A program made the translations under genes and the position numbers. Below are positions 60,324 to 64,000 of a stretch of 64,000 nt of DNA, piece by piece. Under the pieces are notes generated by a model, which saw only the letters and a list, made by a program, of their open reading frames with translations, was not told the DNA's origin and did not search any database. Origin of the DNA: Glandiceps talaboti (Eukaryota; Hemichordata; Enteropneusta; Spengelidae); contig NC_135567.1 in NCBI RefSeq assembly GCF_964340395.1, positions 12,881,591 through 12,945,590 of the forward strand. The letters are read 5' to 3'. Each line of letters begins with the position of its first letter. The stretch's first letter is position 1.

Positions 60324-61618
60324 GTATGCAAGAATATTTTGTATGGTTATAACATTAAAAGACGAAGAAGTAACGTTATAATAGAATCATAGAATGTGAA
60401 TATCTGCAACATTTCTTGCCTTGTTCTCTTTTGCCATACACAACAATCCCTGCTACTCAGGCGTAAGTAGATTTTTTTTCATGTCTAATTCTGGTAGTTA
60501 TATTTTCCTTTGTTTACCATATGGTCTTTGTGTTATTGATTTCTTCTCATCATATGTACATCCATTACAGATTCGAAGACCAGTTTTATATTGCTTTTTA
60601 GATTGATATCTGTTTTCACATCCCCTAGTTCTTGCGCGACTTCTCAATTTGCACGATTTAAAATTTTTTTCAAAGTCCTAATAACAAAGGATTACATATA
60701 CACTTGCTTGTTTTGAAACGCAAAGAAAAATATATTGACAATGTCCAATAGTGTAATAAGAATAATGATGGCCCATCAAGGGACGTAAATATTAAACCTT
60801 GCAAGGCCATCCCTTGATAAGTATAGCAAAACGTAGATTAACCGGATAAGTAATACTAAACTCATGCACTATATTTAGTGACCATGTGGTTGGAAAGTGG
60901 CTACTAATCTAGTAATTTTAATTTGTAAAACACCCTACTACTTTTTCTACTTAGAAATACAATGTGAAAGAAAATGTACCAAATCCTTGTTTGTAACCCT
61001 AAACATTGCAAAAACATCAGAAAATATGTAAAATGTTTTGTTATTGTACATACAATAAAACTGTTTACACACTTTTATCTCTTCAATTTCCTGAAATCAA
61101 AACATGGACTCGGTTTACGTTCCATTTATTTTGTATATTGTAGACAACATACATCAAGGTTGTTTTATGAATACAAAATTAATAATATATGCCAATAAAA
61201 AATTAAAGTGGCCATATGGATGAAAATTTGGTATTTATTTTGGATTTGTATTTGATAAAACAGCTTCACTATGTTTTTCTACTTGAAAAATAATGTGAAA
61301 TAACTTATACTAAGGCCATGTTTACATCTCAATAAACGGCAAAACATTAAACAATGTGTAAACTTTTTGTTATTGTACGTACAATAACAAAACTTTTTCT
61401 TTTTTTTACACTTTTTGCAATGTATTGAGTTATTAACATGGACTTGGTATATGTTCTTTTGCATTATTTTTTTCAAATAGAAAAACATGATTAAGCTGTT
61501 TTATCAAAAAAAAATCCAAAATAAATACCAAATTCTCATCCATATTTCTGTAAAATATGAATGTAAACACATAAGCTACCAATTATTCTTACCTTTTTCC
61601 AAATCGTTACTATTACAG
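60324..61618. other. Intron with nested inverted repeats
   Basis: It includes a short inverted repeat (ATCAAGGGAC / CATCCCTTGAT) near 60776-60819 and a larger foldback structure at 61213-61545 with a 28-bp perfect palindrome inside (separate entry). No exon is seen. Confidence 0.65.
61213..61545. mobile_element. Foldback element with internal 28-bp palindrome
   Basis: The left arm at 61213-61282 (ATATGGATGAAAATTTGGTA, TTTATTTTGGATTT, GATAAAACAGCTT, ATGTTTTTCTA) is matched by its reverse complement at 61478-61545. Between them, 61365-61392 is a perfect palindrome (TTTTGTTATTGTAC joined to its reverse complement). A related TTGTTATTGTACATACAATA segment occurs at about 61038. Likely a non-autonomous DNA element. 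Confidence 0.7.
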
Positions 61619-61861
61619 ATATAATCTCTCCCAATGTGATTTGTCCTGATGATAAAACTGTGGAGTACGATTATGGAGATACAACAGCAGTGGTTTCATA
61701 CACTGGTGAATCAGCCACAGACAATTCTGGAAGTACACCAACATTGTCTTGTAATCCTGCTTCAGGTGCAACCTTTCCAAGTGGAACAACCATAGTAACA
61801 TGTTCAGCCACAGATGCATCAAGTAACACTGGGGAATGTACATTCACTGTTACTGTGGAAG
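61619..61861 (+). CDS. HYR domain exon 3
   Basis: 243 nt, phase 1-1, acceptor TACTATTACAG, donor GAAG|GTACGT. It encodes SPNVICPDDKTVEYDYGD, AVVSYTGESATDNSG, SCNPASGATF, IVTCSATDASSNTGECTFTV. Four Cys are kept, while the usual GN is SN. The VEYDY start resembles the truncated relic at 43945. Confidence 0.9.
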
Positions 61862-63661
61862 GTACGTATACAAAACTGGTTTATTGAAATTTAATAGACA
61901 CAATATAGGACTTCACATGTTTAGGTTACTCCCATTATTGAATCTGCTACATTGGAAACAGCTTAAAAATGTAGCAAAAATTATGAGAATACATGTAGCG
62001 AGTAATATGGGAATAGATGTAGAAAATAATATCAGATTAGATTAGCAAATATTATGGACATAGGATAGTAAATGAAATGGGAATGGATTAGCAAATAATA
62101 TGTGGAGATTAGCCAATAATATTGGAATAGATTAGCAAATAATATGGGAATAGATTACCAGAAAATATGGGAATAGATTAGCAAATAATTTGGGAATAGA
62201 TTAGCAAATAACATGGGAATAGATGTACCAAATGATATGGGAATAGATTAGCAAATAGTATGGAAATAGATGGAGCAAATACTATGGGGATAGATGTAGA
62301 AAATGATTTGGGAATAGATGTAGCAAATAATATGGGAATAGATTAGCAAATAATATGGAAATAGATGTACCAAATGATATGGGAATAGATTAGCAAATAA
62401 TAACATGGAAATAGATTAGCAAATAATGTGGGAATATATATAGCAAATAATATGGGAATAGATTAGCAAATAATATGGGAATAGATCAGCAAATAACATG
62501 GAAATAGATGTAGCAAATAATATGTGGAGATTAGCCAATAATATTGGAATATATTAGCAAATAATATGGGAATAGATTAGCAAATAATGTGGGAATAGGT
62601 TAGCAAATAATATGGGAATAGATGTAGCAAATAATGTGGGAATAGATGTATCAAATAATATGGGTACCTGTTTGTTGATAGCGAATATGCCAGGTATCAT
62701 TTTTACCATTGTACAGCAGGCATAGAATAGTGATTTAATGTGTGTGTTTTTGGTAAATTTGCTTATGGTATATATTATAGTTCTTAAATTTTATTTAGGC
62801 TTGATTTCAACGCTCTGTCTAGAATTTTACGGAATCGGTCTGTATTAGGGAATGGCGAAGTCGCATAAATATTAGTAAATACTCGCCGTGGGCAGTCTAG
62901 CTATCTGGTCGCCAAAGATTGTTATTCTAAACGGCCCCGGATTATGGAAAATAATTTTATACCATTCTATCATCCGAATTACAACATCAAAGTTGCTTTA
63001 TACATGGGTTCAGATGGTTGATGTTATTGCCGAAATATTATTTCCTGGTAGTCAATAACTATGTGCGTTTGACCTCTACATACATCATCAACGTCCAACG
63101 TTCTGATGCAGATTCCTCCAATGACAAGATTGGCATGCATTTTATGTTTTTTCTATTAACACATAGTTTAAAGGCATAACTTCCTGGTGCCGGGCACCCT
63201 ATTTTGCATATAACTGACTTTATGTTTGGAGGTGGAGAACTTTTGATGACTCACTGGCATGTAATCACCAAAAATATAAACATTCCATAGCTGGGTTGTT
63301 CACATATGCAAATGTCGCATATTTGAATAATCCTGAGTGACACACAATATAAACAGCTGTTTGTAGAGGAATTTGTCTCTTTTTGAAAGGTTTTTACATT
63401 CTGTGAAACAAACAAATTGATTTTCAACTAATTTGTGTATCAAGTTACCATCCTACGACATTCAAAAACAATTTGTATATGATTCATGACCTGTGTGTTT
63501 CTCAGAGTAAATAAAGAATGCTGAAAACAAGACCCAGAAGCTAGTGCTCTGTACAGCAGTTTGAATTTCCCGCATTTGCATAGATTAGCCATAATCCTCT
63601 TTATATAGGGCAGTTCTGTGTATACCTAACTCTGGAGGTGATATCATTATGTGTACTATAG
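61862..63661. other. Intron with ~20-22-bp minisatellite
   Basis: From about 62030 to 62665 there are around 25-30 imperfect copies of a unit like AATATGGGAATAGATTAGCA / AAT, alternating with AGATGTAGCAAAT variants. The remaining 62.7-63.65 kb is unique, with no exon signal. Confidence 0.85.
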
Positions 63662-63898
63662 ATACTACAGCACCGGTTGTGATGTGTCCAGCAGATATGA
63701 CCATAGTTAGTGTCTATAGAACAACTGTTGTCACATACATTGGTCAATCAGCTACAGATAATTCTGGGATATCAGCAGAAGTCACGTGCACTCCTAGTTC
63801 AGGATCTACATTCAGTGTTGGAGATACAACAGTAACTTGTGAGGCTAGTGACGTAGCCGGGAATAGAGACACTTGTACATTTACCATAACTGTAGAAG
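63662..63898 (+). CDS. HYR domain exon 4
   Basis: 237 nt, phase 1-1, acceptor TGTACTATAG, donor GAAG|GTAGGT. It encodes TTAPVVMCPADM, TVVTYIGQSATDNSG, VTCTPSSGSTF, TVTCEASDVAGNRDTCTFTI. Two residues shorter than the other HYR exons in the first loop. All four Cys and the GN motif are present. Confidence 0.9.
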
Positions 63899-63973
63899 GT
63901 AGGTTGTAACTTTTGATAGGGTAAATAACCCATAATCAAATTAAATACAGTAAGGAGTAAATTTTAATATTAG

Positions 63974-64000
63974 ATACAGCAGGGATATCCATAGTAACCA
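63974..64000 (+). CDS. Possible start of a further HYR exon (cut by window end)
   Basis: AATATTAG is followed, in phase 1, by DTAGISIVT before the window ends. HYR exons here all begin with a D-x-x-x-P-x-V-x-C type sequence, and this matches only loosely. It is 75 nt after the previous donor, which would be an unusually short intron for this locus. Low confidence. Confidence 0.3.

Overview
The window is animal genomic DNA. It has short exons with GT/AG borders in long AT-rich introns, many microsatellites, and decayed CR1-like and Penelope-like retroelements. There are no operons or bacterial signals. HYR, CCP/sushi, VWD-C8-TIL, EGF and SEA modules together with an invertebrate-type (i-type) lysozyme domain suggest an invertebrate. 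A non-vertebrate deuterostome (hemichordate, echinoderm or similar) is my best guess, but a spiralian is not excluded. No start codon with a signal peptide, promoter or stop/polyadenylation region could be placed, so any gene here runs off both ends.

Layout. 1-12.3 kb: retroelement debris (CR1-like reverse transcriptase pieces, a Penelope-like GIY-YIG element on the minus strand, a gag-like zinc-finger ORF), one disrupted Thr-rich exon and one candidate orphan exon (7071-7226). 12.4-14.1 kb: two Thr/Pro-rich mini-exons. 14.7-24.0 kb: tandem array of six ~1.53-kb units, each with one 48-60 nt exon encoding a (Pro-Thr)n linker. 25.6 kb: an exon encoding an i-type lysozyme domain. 26.9-31.7 kb: second array of three units. 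31.7-37 kb: duplicated CR1 plus gag-like block. 37.2-43.6 kb: a CCP exon, then VWD, C8, TIL, VWC-like and EGF exons. 48.1-52.8 kb: six CCP exons as three tandem dimers. 53.7-63.9 kb: cbEGF, HYR, EGF, SEA (two exons), EGF, HYR, HYR, HYR and the likely start of another HYR.

All exons are on the plus strand, and every module (single exon or multi-exon block) enters and leaves in phase 1. They can therefore be shuffled, duplicated or skipped without a frameshift. The simplest reading is one very large secreted or cell-surface mucin-like mosaic gene, with O-glycosylated PT linkers, a lysozyme-like domain and adhesion/recognition modules. Two or more neighbouring genes cannot be excluded without transcripts. 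The most notable features are the intron-plus-mini-exon satellite that works as a PT-linker cassette, with a second-order ~3,058-bp duplication, and the lysozyme-like domain that has lost its expected catalytic Glu within this mosaic.
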